DNA from: Candidatus Agathobaculum pullicola | GTDB lineage: Bacteria; Bacillota; Clostridia; Oscillospirales; Butyricicoccaceae | DNA length: 64,000 bases | Assembly (NCBI GenBank): GCA_019115085.1 | Contig: DXEF01000034.1 | Location: 31,977 to 95,976, forward strand | Reading direction: 5' to 3' | Shown here: positions 44,226 to 53,120 of the stretch, in pieces | Layout: each line of letters begins with the position of its first letter | Numbering within the stretch: the first letter of the stretch is position 1 | Made by a program: the position numbers and the translations under genes | The notes under the pieces: model-generated | Seen by the model: the letters and a program-made list of their open reading frames with translations, nothing else | What the model was told of the DNA's origin: nothing | The model's database searches: none

Positions 44226-44453
44226 ATGTTTGAAAAGGTTTGCGAGATTCTGGCTGACAAGTTCGATGCCGACGCTTCCACTATGACCATGGATACCAAG
44301 GTAAAGGAAGATCTGAACGCGGACTCTCTGGACGTTGTTGAGCTGATGATGGACCTCGAGGAGAACTTCGGCGTGACGATCTCTGACGAAGAGGCTACCC
44401 AGATGAGCACCATCGGTGACATTGTTAAGTATATCGAGGAGCATCAGAACTAA
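44226..44453 (+). CDS. acpP: acyl carrier protein
   Basis: The 75-aa acidic protein carries the growing acyl chain on a phosphopantetheine arm at the Ser of LNADSLDVVELMMDLEENF (about residue 37). AAGGAGTG precedes the ATG. It is the last gene of the operon, though acpP more often lies near fabH or fabF, and a strong terminator follows. Confidence 0.97.
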   Translation: MFEKVCEILADKFDADASTMTMDTKVKEDLNADSLDVVELMMDLEENFGVTISDEEATQMSTIGDIVKYIEEHQN

Positions 44454-44471
44454 TTTGCTGCAAAGCTAAGG

Positions 44472-44507
44472 AAAGGCTTCGGAACCACAGGGGTTCCGAA
44501 GCCTTTT
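44472..44507 (+). terminator. terminator of the fatty-acid operon
   Basis: A 15-bp stem, AAAGGCTTCGGAACC (44472-44486) and GGTTCCGAAGCCTTT (44492-44506), ends in TTTT. Confidence 0.93.
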
Positions 44508-44520
44508 GGTATTTCAGGGG

Positions 44521-45579
44521 TTATTGGCTGTCAAGCTGAAAGGTAACGCGCCAGTTGCCTTCGGTCAGATTGGAAGCGGTGTAGAAACTGCCGTACAGAA
44601 TATAGTCCGCAGCCTGTTCCGGAGTAATGTTGAAGATGAATTCCTGATAGTCCGTGCGGTCGTCGGTATCCGGGTGTTCAGTGAAAGAAAGCGTATAGGT
44701 AGGGCTGACCACTTCTCCGGATGCAGTCTTCAGATTCAGCCAGCCGTGTGTGTCGAGCGTGGATTTTTGCTGCATGCGAAGCTGGAGGTGCAGTTGACCG
44801 TCGATCCAGCCCATGCCGGTGATGGCGAGATGGTCGGCTGGCTTGTACAGAGGTGCCTGTGGCGCAAGAAACCATGCGCTGTCCGGCAGGCTATCGGCAT
44901 CGACAGCGCTGCCGCCGCTGATATAGGGATCGCGCGACTGGCTGTCAATCCACAGGGTTTCCGGTGCAATCGAGGCATCCGCAAGAGACAGTGGAATGGC
45001 TGTGTCTTCCAGCGTTTGCTTGCCGCTGAGCAGCTGACGCACCGAAAAGGTATATTTGCCGGTGGGAATCGGCGCGCCGTCCGACTGTTCCAGCGTAACC
45101 AAAAACAAAGCGGTGCGTGTCTGCTCGTCATAGGAAACGAAATCGCAGTGCCCGGTTACACCGGTGCGGCTGGGGAAGTTCAGATGGTAGCTGTCAAACA
45201 AGTCGATTGTCTCGTCAAAACGGTCACCAATCAGGTCTTGCAGGGAAAGATATACCATGGCGGTATTACCGTCAATGACAGCAGACACCACTTCCATCTT
45301 TACGCCGTTATCCTCACAGGACACGTTAACCGGTATAAGATTTTGCGCCAGTGCAGGGGAAATAAGGTACAGTGCCTGATATACGGCGGGAATATTGGTC
45401 GCAAGGGCTGGTGTGATGCAGCCCAGCAGCAGTGCGGCGACCAGTGCGGCCAATAATCCGCGCCGCAGGCGGCACTTGGGACGATGACCCCTGTGCATGC
45501 GCGTCAGGGTATCGTTGACCAGCATATCAGACGGCGCGATGCGGTCATTCATGCCGCGGTAGGTTTGCTTAAAGTTCAT
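44521..45579 (-). CDS. DUF4179-type membrane protein, likely anti-sigma factor
   Basis: The 352-aa protein has a short cytoplasmic N-terminus, one membrane segment (about residues 40-61) and a large extracytoplasmic part. VSCEDNGVKMEVVSAVIDGN is typical of DUF4179 proteins, which in Firmicutes follow ECF sigma genes and act as anti-sigma factors. It overlaps the sigma gene by 11 bases. The signal sensed is unknown. Confidence 0.8.
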   Translation of the reverse strand: MNFKQTYRGMNDRIAPSDMLVNDTLTRMHRGHRPKCRLRRGLLAALVAALLLGCITPALATNIPAVYQALYLISPALAQNLIPVNVSCEDNGVKMEVVSAVIDGNTAMVYLSLQDLIGDRFDETIDLFDSYHLNFPSRTGVTGHCDFVSYDEQTRTALFLVTLEQSDGAPIPTGKYTFSVRQLLSGKQTLEDTAIPLSLADASIAPETLWIDSQSRDPYISGGSAVDADSLPDSAWFLAPQAPLYKPADHLAITGMGWIDGQLHLQLRMQQKSTLDTHGWLNLKTASGEVVSPTYTLSFTEHPDTDDRTDYQEFIFNITPEQAADYILYGSFYTASNLTEGNWRVTFQLDSQ

Positions 45580-46045
45580 TGTCCCTCTCTCCTTTCAGCA
45601 GATCGCGTAGCTGCGCTCGCGCGCGGGTCAACCGCGTGCGGATGGTGGACGGCTTTTCGCCCGTCATGCGCGCAATTTCTTCGGCGGAATAGCCTTCATA
45701 GTAAAACAGATGCACCGCGGCGCGGTATTTGGGGGATAGCTGACGCAGCGCGTCATCCAGTGCGTGTTCCTCCGGCGCGGGGAACGGGATGCGCTCGTCA
45801 AGCGGTACGTCATGCCGCCGCCATGCCGCGCGCCAGTGGCTTTTCAGGCAGTTGAGGGTCACGCGCAGTATCCATGCCTTTTCGTGGACTGCGCTGTCAA
45901 ATACCGGCCGATGCTGCGCCACGCGCAGAAACACCTCCTGAAACACATCATCCGCGTCGTGGCAGCTGCGTGTTTGCGCGTAAGCCAGCCGGTAAACGGT
46001 GTTTCCGTAGTCGTGGAGCAGCTGTTCCGGGGTTTTGTCTGTCAT
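45569..46045 (-). CDS. ECF-type RNA polymerase sigma factor (second)
   Basis: The 158-aa sigma has region 2 (AQTRSCHDADDVFQEVFLRV, residues 19-38) and region 4 (LSPKYRAAVHLFYYEGYSAE then EIARMTGEKPSTIRTRL). It is coupled to the DUF4179 gene. On its own strand upstream, TGTAGC (46098-46093) and CGTA (46075-46072) are 17 bases apart, which resembles promoters used by ECF sigmas of the SigX/SigW type, so it may activate itself. Confidence 0.93.
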   Translation of the reverse strand: MTDKTPEQLLHDYGNTVYRLAYAQTRSCHDADDVFQEVFLRVAQHRPVFDSAVHEKAWILRVTLNCLKSHWRAAWRRHDVPLDERIPFPAPEEHALDDALRQLSPKYRAAVHLFYYEGYSAEEIARMTGEKPSTIRTRLTRARAQLRDLLKGERDNEL

Positions 46046-46116
46046 GCGCTCCCGCCTCCTTTCACTGAGAATACGTCACAGGGCATGTGATCGCTACAAA
46101 TTTTACTGAATTTTGG

Positions 46117-46145
46117 TTGCAAAGCGTGCCGCAGCCTGCTATCAT
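46117..46145 (+). promoter_or_regulatory. promoter for the membrane-protein gene
   Basis: TTGCAA (46117-46122), a 17-base spacer and TATCAT (46140-46145), 24 bases before the ATG at 46170. Confidence 0.6.
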
Positions 46146-46169
46146 GAACATAACAAAGGAGGGATTGAG

Positions 46170-46730
46170 ATGGACGAGAATCTGGAAGGAATCCAGCGGC
46201 CGATTTATCACAATTTATGGGTATATTGGCTGATGCAGCTGATCGGGTTGGTGCTATTGCCGTTTGCGCATATCATCGCCTCGCTTATGGGCTTTGTAGT
46301 GGGGGTGGTACAGCTTTATGAGTTGTACACTATGCGTGAAGTGTCGGACGGCATGGGGCGCGCATGGCGCACGATGTTGCTCAGCCTTATACTGACCTTC
46401 GGCGGCTTGCTGATGACACTGTTGGCGCTTGGTTCGGTGCTTAGCGTTCTACTGTTGTTTGTCACGCTGGCGGGCCTGATTGTCATGATTGTGGCGGATT
46501 ACTATTTCTATTTTGCATTGGATGAGTTGATCTTACCTCGTGGCTATTCCTATCCGTCTGGACGTATCCGCTGGTGCTTCTGGCTGTCCCTGATCGGTGG
46601 AATTATTGCCACCATTGTGGGAGCGGCATCCTCGTTTTTGGCGCTGGTGGTGCAGATTGTTATTGCGGCGGTCATCGTCTGGCTGCTGTGGCAGTATTTG
46701 CAGGCGGTCAAGGCAAAAGAGGGTGTTTGA
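46170..46730 (+). CDS. multi-spanning membrane protein, unknown function
   Basis: The start at 46170 (MDENLEGIQRPIYHN) follows AAAGGAGGG. The 186-aa product has about five membrane segments spread over residues 18-180, with a short soluble N-terminus. No catalytic motif was recognised. It is transcribed divergently from the second ECF sigma and has its own sigma-A-like promoter. A bidirectional terminator follows. Confidence 0.7.
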   Translation: MDENLEGIQRPIYHNLWVYWLMQLIGLVLLPFAHIIASLMGFVVGVVQLYELYTMREVSDGMGRAWRTMLLSLILTFGGLLMTLLALGSVLSVLLLFVTLAGLIVMIVADYYFYFALDELILPRGYSYPSGRIRWCFWLSLIGGIIATIVGAASSFLALVVQIVIAAVIVWLLWQYLQAVKAKEGV

Positions 46731-46735
46731 TGCGA

Positions 46736-46766
46736 AAAAAGAGGACGGAATTTCCGTCCTCTTTTT
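46736..46766. terminator. bidirectional terminator
   Basis: GAGGACGGAA (46741-46750) and TTCCGTCCTC (46752-46761), with an A-run before and T-run after, separate the membrane-protein gene from convergent ridA. Confidence 0.88.
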
Positions 46767-46786
46767 GCTTGGGTGATGTAGAGCGC

Positions 46787-47173
46787 TTAACCCTGTACCG
46801 CGATAACCTCGACCTCAACCTTTGCGCCCATCGGCAACGCCGCAACCTGCACGCAGGAGCGCGCCGGTGCGTTTTCGGGGAAATACTTGCCGTATACGCT
46901 GTTGAATGCCGCAAAGTCATTCATATCCGCAAGGAAGCAGGTGGTCTTGATGACGTGGTCAAACGAAACGCCGCCTTCCGCCAGAACGCAGCGCAGGTTC
47001 TGCATGACCTGCTCGGTCTGCTCCTCGATAGTGGTTGCCTCGATTTTGCCGCTGCTCGGGTTGATCGGGATTTGGCCCGAGGTGAAAATCATCTTGCTTG
47101 CTGCGATGGCCTGAGAATACGGGCCAAGCGCTGCGGGTGCGAGATCGCTATGCAGTACTTGCTTGATGGACAT
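46787..47173 (-). CDS. ridA: RidA-family reactive intermediate deaminase
   Basis: RidA hydrolyses reactive enamine/imine intermediates from PLP enzymes. The 128-aa protein has the family blocks APAALGPYSQAIAA, FTSGQIPINP, EEQTEQVMQNLRCVLAEGG and the arginine motif NAPARSCVQVAALPMGAKVE. AAAGGAGTG precedes the ATG. It lies 31 bases after the typA stop and may be cotranscribed with typA. Confidence 0.94.
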   Translation of the reverse strand: MSIKQVLHSDLAPAALGPYSQAIAASKMIFTSGQIPINPSSGKIEATTIEEQTEQVMQNLRCVLAEGGVSFDHVIKTTCFLADMNDFAAFNSVYGKYFPENAPARSCVQVAALPMGAKVEVEVIAVQG

Positions 47174-47204
47174 AAGAACACTCCTTTATTTTAATATAAA
47201 TAAA

Positions 47205-49031
47205 TTACTTCTTGCTGCCCTTGACCTTTTTCAACCGTTCGGTATTGGACAGAATTTTCTTACGGATGCGCACGCTCTTGGGCGTGATTTCCAGCAGCTC
47301 ATCGTCCGAGATGAACTCAAGCGCGGCCTCGATCGACATCTGACGCGGCGGAATCAGGCGCAGCGCGTCGTCCGAGCCGGAGGCACGCATGTTGGTCAGC
47401 TGCTTTTTCTTGCAGACATTGACCGCCATATCGTCGCCGCGCGGATTCTCGCCGATGACCATGCCTTCATACACCGGTGTGCCCGGCCCGATGAACAGCG
47501 GCCCGCGCTCCTGCGCGTTAAACAGACCGTAGCCAACGGCTTCGCCGGTTTCAAACGCAATCAGAGAGCCGGTGGTGCGCTTCTGGATATCGCCCTTGTA
47601 CGGCTGATAGCTATGGAACACCGAGCTGAGCACGCCCTCACCCTTGGTGTCGGTCAGGAACTCGGTGCGGTAGCCGAATAGGCCGCGCGCCGGAATCAGG
47701 AACTCCAAACGCATGCGGTCCGCGCCCTTGGGATTCATTGATACCAGCTCACCCTTGCGGCTGCCCATCTTTTCCATAATAGCGCCGACCGCGTCCTGCG
47801 GCACGTCTGCAATCATGCGCTCGACCGGTTCGCATTTGACGCCGTCGATTTCCTTGAACAGTGCCTTGGGGGCACCGACCTGGAACTCATACCCCTCGCG
47901 GCGCAGATTCTCAATCAGGATGGACAGGTGCATCTCGCCGCGGCCGCAGACGCGGAATGCGTCGGTCGTGTCGGTCTCGTTGACGCGCAGGGACACGTCC
48001 TTGAGAAGCTCACGGAACAGACGCTCGCGCAGGTGACGCGAGGTGACGAACTTGCCTTCCTTGCCGGCAAACGGCGAATCGTTGACCGAGAAGGTCATTT
48101 CCACCGTCGGCTCGGAAATCTTAACAAAGGGCAGTGGTTCAACATGCTCCGGATCGCACAGCGTTTCACCGATGGTAACATTTTCGATGCCCGAGAAGCA
48201 AACGATTTCGCCCGCCTTGGCCTCGTCCGCCGGCTGACGACTCAGCTCCTCAATGGTGTAGAGTGTGACAACCTTGGCATTGTACGGCTGGGTTGCGCCG
48301 TGATAATCGCAGACTGTGACCTGCTGGCCGACCTTCATGGCGCCGCGCTCGATACGGCCGATGCCGATGCGGCCGACATATTCGTTGTAGTCAATCGAGG
48401 AAACCAGCATCTGAGTCGGGCCTTCGGTGTCGACCTGCGGAGCCGGAACGTGTTCGAGGATCTGCTCAAACAGAGGGGTCAGGTCGGTGCCCTCGGTATT
48501 CGGGGACATGGACGCGGTGCCCGCGCGGCCGGAGCAGTAAACAATCGGGCTGTCCAGCTGCTCGTCGGAAGCGTCGAGGTTCAAAAGCAGCTCGAGCACC
48601 TCGTCGCCGATCTCGCCCAGACGCGCGTCCGGACGGTCGATTTTGTTGATGGCAATGATGATCTTATGACCGAATTCCAGCGCCTTCTGGAGGACGAAAC
48701 GGGTCTGGGGCATCGGGCCTTCCGCTGCATCGACCAGCAGCACAACGCCATCCACCATCTTGAGGATACGCTCGACCTCGCCGGAAAAATCCGCGTGGCC
48801 CGGGGTGTCGACGATGTTGATTTTTACGCCCTTGTAATGTACCGAAGTGTTTTTTGCCAGAATGGTGATGCCGCGCTCACGCTCGATGTCGCCCGAGTCC
48901 ATGACGCGCTCTTCTACCACCTGATTTTCACGGAATGCGCCTGCCTGCTTGAGCATCTGGTCAACCAGCGTGGTCTTGCCGTGGTCAACGTGTGCGATGA
49001 TGGCGATGTTGCGCAAATCGTTACGAACCAT
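47205..49031 (-). CDS. typA: translational GTPase TypA/BipA
   Basis: TypA is a ribosome-binding GTPase of the EF-G family with roles in ribosome assembly and stress. The 608-aa protein has G1 [14 protein letters not shown]2-region [12 protein letters not shown]3 DTPGHADF and G4 INKIDRPDA. The C-terminal TypA domain includes [11 protein letters not shown] and [30 protein letters not shown] precedes the ATG. A TATAAT box lies about 42 bases upstream. Confidence 0.97.
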   Translation of the reverse strand: MVRNDLRNIAIIAHVDHGKTTLVDQMLKQAGAFRENQVVEERVMDSGDIERERGITILAKNTSVHYKGVKINIVDTPGHADFSGEVERILKMVDGVVLLVDAAEGPMPQTRFVLQKALEFGHKIIIAINKIDRPDARLGEIGDEVLELLLNLDASDEQLDSPIVYCSGRAGTASMSPNTEGTDLTPLFEQILEHVPAPQVDTEGPTQMLVSSIDYNEYVGRIGIGRIERGAMKVGQQVTVCDYHGATQPYNAKVVTLYTIEELSRQPADEAKAGEIVCFSGIENVTIGETLCDPEHVEPLPFVKISEPTVEMTFSVNDSPFAGKEGKFVTSRHLRERLFRELLKDVSLRVNETDTTDAFRVCGRGEMHLSILIENLRREGYEFQVGAPKALFKEIDGVKCEPVERMIADVPQDAVGAIMEKMGSRKGELVSMNPKGADRMRLEFLIPARGLFGYRTEFLTDTKGEGVLSSVFHSYQPYKGDIQKRTTGSLIAFETGEAVGYGLFNAQERGPLFIGPGTPVYEGMVIGENPRGDDMAVNVCKKKQLTNMRASGSDDALRLIPPRQMSIEAALEFISDDELLEITPKSVRIRKKILSNTERLKKVKGSKK

Positions 49032-49286
49032 ATCTATTCCTCCATCTGCGGGTAATTTTCGTGCAGATATTATTATACCCGCTTTTTGGTAGGTTTTCCA
49101 CCTGTGTTATCATCAAAATTCGTGTCAAATATGCGTGTAAAACTGGCAATTTTGGCGCGTTTATGTCTGTATGCACGAATTTGTGCGCCCGGCCCGCATG
49201 CCTTGACAGCAGCGGGGGCGCACAGTATACTGAAAGCAGCAAAGACAGTCGGAAACCATTATGAACATGTAAAAGGAGGATGACTG

Positions 49287-50414
49287 ATGTTTGGACGGAG
49301 CAGGAGATTTTTGTGTGCGGTGCTGGTGGGAGCGCTGTGTGTGGGTGCTGCGGGTGCGGCAGACGCAACGGGGAATTTGACGCCTAAGGGCGCACAGGCA
49401 TATCTCGACGCGATTGCACAGCTGCAAGGGCAGTACGGTACCGCATCAATCGCGTCGAAGGACAGTCCGCTCAGCGGCATGTGGCAGGGGCTTTCGCTGG
49501 CACAGCTGGTGGACTTTGACGGCGACGGTACGCCTGAGCTCTACTGCGGCAGCTTCAGCGGTCAGCACCTTTATACCTACGACGGTGAACTGGTGGATTT
49601 GAAGATTCCCGAGCGGGTGAGCAACTTCGGCACGGATGTTTCCCCCACCACCCTGTTGTATATCGATGCGGATAAGGCGTATTTGGTAGACGGCTATGAG
49701 GTGATGAATGGCGGCGAGGTACAATATCTGACCAAACAGGGCAATCAGATGACGGCGGCGCTGACCTATGTGGATGCGATTGGCGAAAATCCGGATGGAA
49801 CATGGGGCGCACATATCTGCACCGTCAACGGACAGCCGGTTTCGAGTGAGGAATTGGAATCCGCTCTGGCGCAGTTGACCACGGGAATGACGGAAAAGAA
49901 CTATTCTTATTGGGATATCTTATCGGAGCAGGATACTGTGGAGGGCACGGTGCAGCAAACGATTGCCGCGCTGCGTGCGTTGACGAATCCGACGGCGGTG
50001 GTATCCTCGCATAAGGTAACGGTTGACGGCGAGCCTGTATCGCTGGCAGCGTATGAAATTGGCGGCAACAATTATTTCAAGCTGCGCGATCTGGCACAGG
50101 CACTGTCCGGTACGGCCGCACAGTTTGAGGTGGCGTGGAACGGCGCGGCGCAGCGCATTGACTTGACCGCTGGCACAGCTTACACACCAGTTGGCGGCGA
50201 ACTGGCTGCGCTTCCGACGGGCAGCAAAGCCGCGGCGCTGACGAAGGCGTCGGTTTACCTGGGAGATACGGCCCTCGAACTGACTGCGTATGAAATCGGC
50301 GGCAATAATTACTTTAAGCTGCGCGATCTGGGCGCGGCTCTGGATTTTGCCGTGCAGTGGGACGGTGCCGCGCAGACCGTGGCCATTGATACGGATGCGC
50401 CTTATACGGAATAA
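49287..50414 (+). CDS. secreted protein with paired stalk (copper amine oxidase-like) repeats
   Basis: The 375-aa precursor has a signal peptide (residues 1-25, ending GAAGAAD). The middle domain includes LVDFDGDGTPELYCG, a calcium-loop-like motif. The C-terminal part has two copies of YEIGGNNYFKLRDL (about residues 252-265 and 331-344), typical of stalk/copper amine oxidase N-domain-like repeats in clostridial surface proteins. No catalytic domain was recognised. AAAGGAGGATG precedes the start. Confidence 0.75.
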   Translation: MFGRSRRFLCAVLVGALCVGAAGAADATGNLTPKGAQAYLDAIAQLQGQYGTASIASKDSPLSGMWQGLSLAQLVDFDGDGTPELYCGSFSGQHLYTYDGELVDLKIPERVSNFGTDVSPTTLLYIDADKAYLVDGYEVMNGGEVQYLTKQGNQMTAALTYVDAIGENPDGTWGAHICTVNGQPVSSEELESALAQLTTGMTEKNYSYWDILSEQDTVEGTVQQTIAALRALTNPTAVVSSHKVTVDGEPVSLAAYEIGGNNYFKLRDLAQALSGTAAQFEVAWNGAAQRIDLTAGTAYTPVGGELAALPTGSKAAALTKASVYLGDTALELTAYEIGGNNYFKLRDLGAALDFAVQWDGAAQTVAIDTDAPYTE

Positions 50415-50542
50415 CCATACACAGAGCGGCGGCCTGCTGATGCGGCTGCCGCTTTGCATGGTCGTACATTTTGGGACGGAGAGAATTTGGCACGGACAGA
50501 AGGAGATTATGTCATTTTTTTATGGAAACCCGGTCTAAAATG

Positions 50543-50551
50543 TGCTATAAT
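50543..50551 (+). promoter_or_regulatory. extended -10 promoter for rfbA
   Basis: TGCTATAAT (50543-50551) is an extended -10 element, 38 bases before the ATG. The -35 region (TGGAAA) is poor. Confidence 0.55.
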
Positions 50552-50588
50552 GGGTTCGCAATACTGAACATAGATTGAGGAATGCCAT

Positions 50589-51446
50589 ATGAAAGGAATT
50601 ATTCTTGCTGCGGGAAAAGGATCGCGTCTGTATCCGATGACACGGCCGGTGTGCAAGCCTCTGCTGCCGGTATATGATAAGCCGATGATTTATTATCCGC
50701 TGGCGGTACTGCTGCAGGCGGGCATCCGTGACATTCTTATTATCATTCCGCCCGGAGAGGAAGGGCCGTTTTACCGGCTGCTTGGCTCGGGAGGACGCTT
50801 CGGTGTGCATATCACCTATGAGGTGCAGGAGGTGGCGCGCGGTATCGCGGACGCGCTGCTGATCGGCGAGCAGTTTATCGGCGAGGATGATGTTTGCCTC
50901 GTTCTGGGAGATAATATCTTTTATTCGCCCGATTTCGAGGGCTATTTGCAGCAGGCACTGCGTCTGGGACAAGGTGCCTGTGTATTCGGGTATCATGTGG
51001 ACGATCCGCGCGCGTTCGGCGTGGTGGAGTTTGATGAGGAAGGCCGCGCGGTGTCGATTGAGGAAAAGCCGCGCCATCCCAAGTCCAATTATATCGTACC
51101 CGGACTCTATTTCTATGATAATTCGGTTATGGAAATCGCGCATAACCTCAAGCCGTCCGCGCGCGGTGAGCTGGAAATTACGGACGTAAATCTCGAGTAT
51201 TTGCGCCGCGGTGCGCTGCGTGTGGTGAAGCTGGACAAGGATTTTGTCTGGCTGGATGCCGGCACAGCGGATAATTTGCTCGATTCCGCACAGGAGGTCA
51301 AGCGGGTGCAGGATGAAACCGGCCGTTATATTGCCTGTCTGGAGGAGATTGCGTATCAGCGGGGTTATATCAGCCGCCAGACGCTGCAGCGGCATGCGTC
51401 CGATTTGGCAAAGACACTGTACGGACAGTATTTACAGTGCCTGTAA
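50589..51446 (+). CDS. rfbA: glucose-1-phosphate thymidylyltransferase (orphan)
   Basis: The enzyme makes dTDP-glucose, the first step to dTDP-rhamnose. The 285-aa protein has KGIILAAGKGSRLYPMTRPV then CKPLLPVYDKPMIYYPLAVL, GSGGRFGVHITYEVQE, LVLGDNIFYSPDF and VWLDAGTADNLLDSA, all family blocks. The other rhamnose genes (rfbB, rfbC, rfbD) are not here. It is directly followed by a broken yjbQ fragment. Confidence 0.92.
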   Translation: MKGIILAAGKGSRLYPMTRPVCKPLLPVYDKPMIYYPLAVLLQAGIRDILIIIPPGEEGPFYRLLGSGGRFGVHITYEVQEVARGIADALLIGEQFIGEDDVCLVLGDNIFYSPDFEGYLQQALRLGQGACVFGYHVDDPRAFGVVEFDEEGRAVSIEEKPRHPKSNYIVPGLYFYDNSVMEIAHNLKPSARGELEITDVNLEYLRRGALRVVKLDKDFVWLDAGTADNLLDSAQEVKRVQDETGRYIACLEEIAYQRGYISRQTLQRHASDLAKTLYGQYLQCL

Positions 51447-51454
51447 AGGAGTCC

Positions 51455-51610
51455 AATGACAATGGCTTGTCGTATATCAAGGCGGCGCTGCTTTCTTCGT
51501 TTATCGTGATTCCGTTTGTTGAAGGGGAAATTACCATTGGTCCGTGGCAAAACCGGATGCTGGTCGAGTGTGACACCTGTGACATTGTTTTTCAGGTCAT
51601 GGGGGAGTAA
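51455..51610 (+). pseudogene. 3' relic of a YjbQ-family gene
   Basis: Directly after rfbA, one frame reads NGLSYIKAALLSSFIVIPFV, then EGEITIGPWQNRMLVECD and ends FQVMGE followed by TAA. This matches the C-terminal part of YjbQ (UPF0047) proteins, such as the AHLKASLLG and GTWQ blocks. About 85 N-terminal residues are missing and no start with a ribosome site exists, so it is a truncated relic. It suggests that rfbA arrived by, or sits at, a rearrangement point. Confidence 0.55.
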
Positions 51611-51668
51611 CGCGATATGCAAAAGCCGCAAGCAAATGCTCCCGGCTTTGTCGCATGAAAATGAGATT

Positions 51669-51704
51669 AAAATACCGCAGGGTGTATAACCCTGCGGTAT
51701 TTTG
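51669..51704. terminator. terminator after rfbA and the yjbQ relic
   Basis: ATACCGCAGGGT (51672-51683) and ACCCTGCGGTAT (51689-51700) form a 12-bp stem with A- and T-runs at both ends. Confidence 0.9.
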
Positions 51705-51996
51705 ATAGGAAAATCTACACTTGTGTTTGGAAATATATGAAAAAGCAGGAGCTGCAATAAGGGGAAAAGCCTCAGAGAAGATATTTCTAAAGAGCGGGCG
51801 GGATATCGGGGAGAAAGGGTGTGCTGCAAAAATATCTTTTGTGGTATTTTGTGCAGGAAATATGCAAAATCGGACACTATTCGCAAACTCAAAAAGTAAA
51901 ATTCTCGATATGACATAAAATGTACATGTCCAATCGGCGGAAAGTATGATATAATAAAACATACGAAATGAGTATGAATGAAAACAGGAGAGAAGT

Positions 51997-52509
51997 ATGA
52001 ATCTGATTTTGAGCGACAGGCCGCTCCACCTGCCGGAAATAGACCACGGCTGCACGGAGTGTATTGACCTGTCAACGCTGCACATTGCCAACTGTGTCGG
52101 CTGCTTCGGGTGCTGGACGAAAACGCCCGGAAAATGTGTCATTCGGGACGACGCTGTGCAGGTCTATCCCCGCATCGCGCAAAGCGACAGGGTGCTGTAT
52201 GTCAGCAGGGTCAAATACGGAAGCTACGACACGACAATGAAAACCATGCTGGAGCGAGCCATTCCGGTGCAGCAGGCATTTATTCGTCTGTGGAACGGGG
52301 AAACGCATCATGTACAGCGGGATGTTAAGCCCAAGCATGCAGTCATTATCGGTTACGGTGACTTGTCGGAAGAAGAAAAGGATATTTTCCGGCAGTTGGT
52401 TGCGCGCAATGCAAACAATATGAGCTTTACAAGCTGGCGTGTGGTATTTGTGTCGGAACAGGAAGTGGACCAAGCGGTTCAAAGCGAGGTGCAGTCATGG
52501 GACAAGTAA
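51997..52509 (+). CDS. flavodoxin-family reductase, short form
   Basis: The 170-aa protein has CVGCFGCWTKTPGKCVIRDD (about residues 33-52), a cysteine-rich block typical of the NAD(P)H-dependent FMN-reductase/flavodoxin-like family. The usual N-terminal FMN-binding loop is abbreviated. AGGAGAGAAG precedes the ATG. It overlaps the next flavodoxin-like gene by 13 bases, so the two likely act together, perhaps as an oxidoreductase pair. The substrate is unknown. Confidence 0.75.
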   Translation: MNLILSDRPLHLPEIDHGCTECIDLSTLHIANCVGCFGCWTKTPGKCVIRDDAVQVYPRIAQSDRVLYVSRVKYGSYDTTMKTMLERAIPVQQAFIRLWNGETHHVQRDVKPKHAVIIGYGDLSEEEKDIFRQLVARNANNMSFTSWRVVFVSEQEVDQAVQSEVQSWDK

Positions 52510-53102
52510 TGCTGATAAACGCAAGCCCACGGGCGCCGAAATCCAACTCTAAGCAGTACGCTGAGATGTTTGCTAAGGTGTGTCCCATGGAAACGTCGTA
52601 CTTTGCTGTCACCAGAAATAACCATAGAGAGCTGTGCCAGTCTATGGAGGATTTTTCGGATGTGCTGCTGGTGTTTCCGCTCTACGCGGATGGACTGCCG
52701 GTGACGCTGATGAATTTTCTCAAGACACTCGAGCAAAATGCGCCACGGTGGAAACCGCGTGTTTCGGTTCTCATCAACTGCGGCTTTATGGAGCCGGAGC
52801 AGAATGATATCGCGGTGCGGATGATACGATTGTTTTGCAAGCAAAACGGTTATCCGTTTGGCTCGGTTCTGAAAATCGGGAGCGGAGAGGCTATTCTGTC
52901 CACGCCGTTTCGGATTTTGGTTCGTTCCAAAATGAAAAAGCTGGCTGCTGCTATTGCGGCAGAAAAGGCACAAACATGGAAGGTCACCATGCCGATTTCC
53001 AAAAACATGTTTCTCCGCGCGTCCACCAGCTATTGGACCAATTATGGAAAGCGCAACGGGATCACAAAAGAACAGATGGAAACCATGAAAATTGAGGAAT
53101 AA
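52497..53102 (+). CDS. flavodoxin-like NAD(P)H-dependent oxidoreductase
   Basis: The 201-aa protein begins GQVMLINASPRAPKSNSKQY, the FMN phosphate-binding loop of the flavodoxin-like fold, and has VLLVFPLYADGLPVTLMNFL in the second FMN loop. It is translationally coupled to the shorter relative upstream. An electron-transfer or quinone/nitro-reducing role is possible; nothing in the sequence fixes the substrate. Confidence 0.78.
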   Translation: MGQVMLINASPRAPKSNSKQYAEMFAKVCPMETSYFAVTRNNHRELCQSMEDFSDVLLVFPLYADGLPVTLMNFLKTLEQNAPRWKPRVSVLINCGFMEPEQNDIAVRMIRLFCKQNGYPFGSVLKIGSGEAILSTPFRILVRSKMKKLAAAIAAEKAQTWKVTMPISKNMFLRASTSYWTNYGKRNGITKEQMETMKIEE

Positions 53103-53120
53103 GCGGAGGGGGACAATCCG

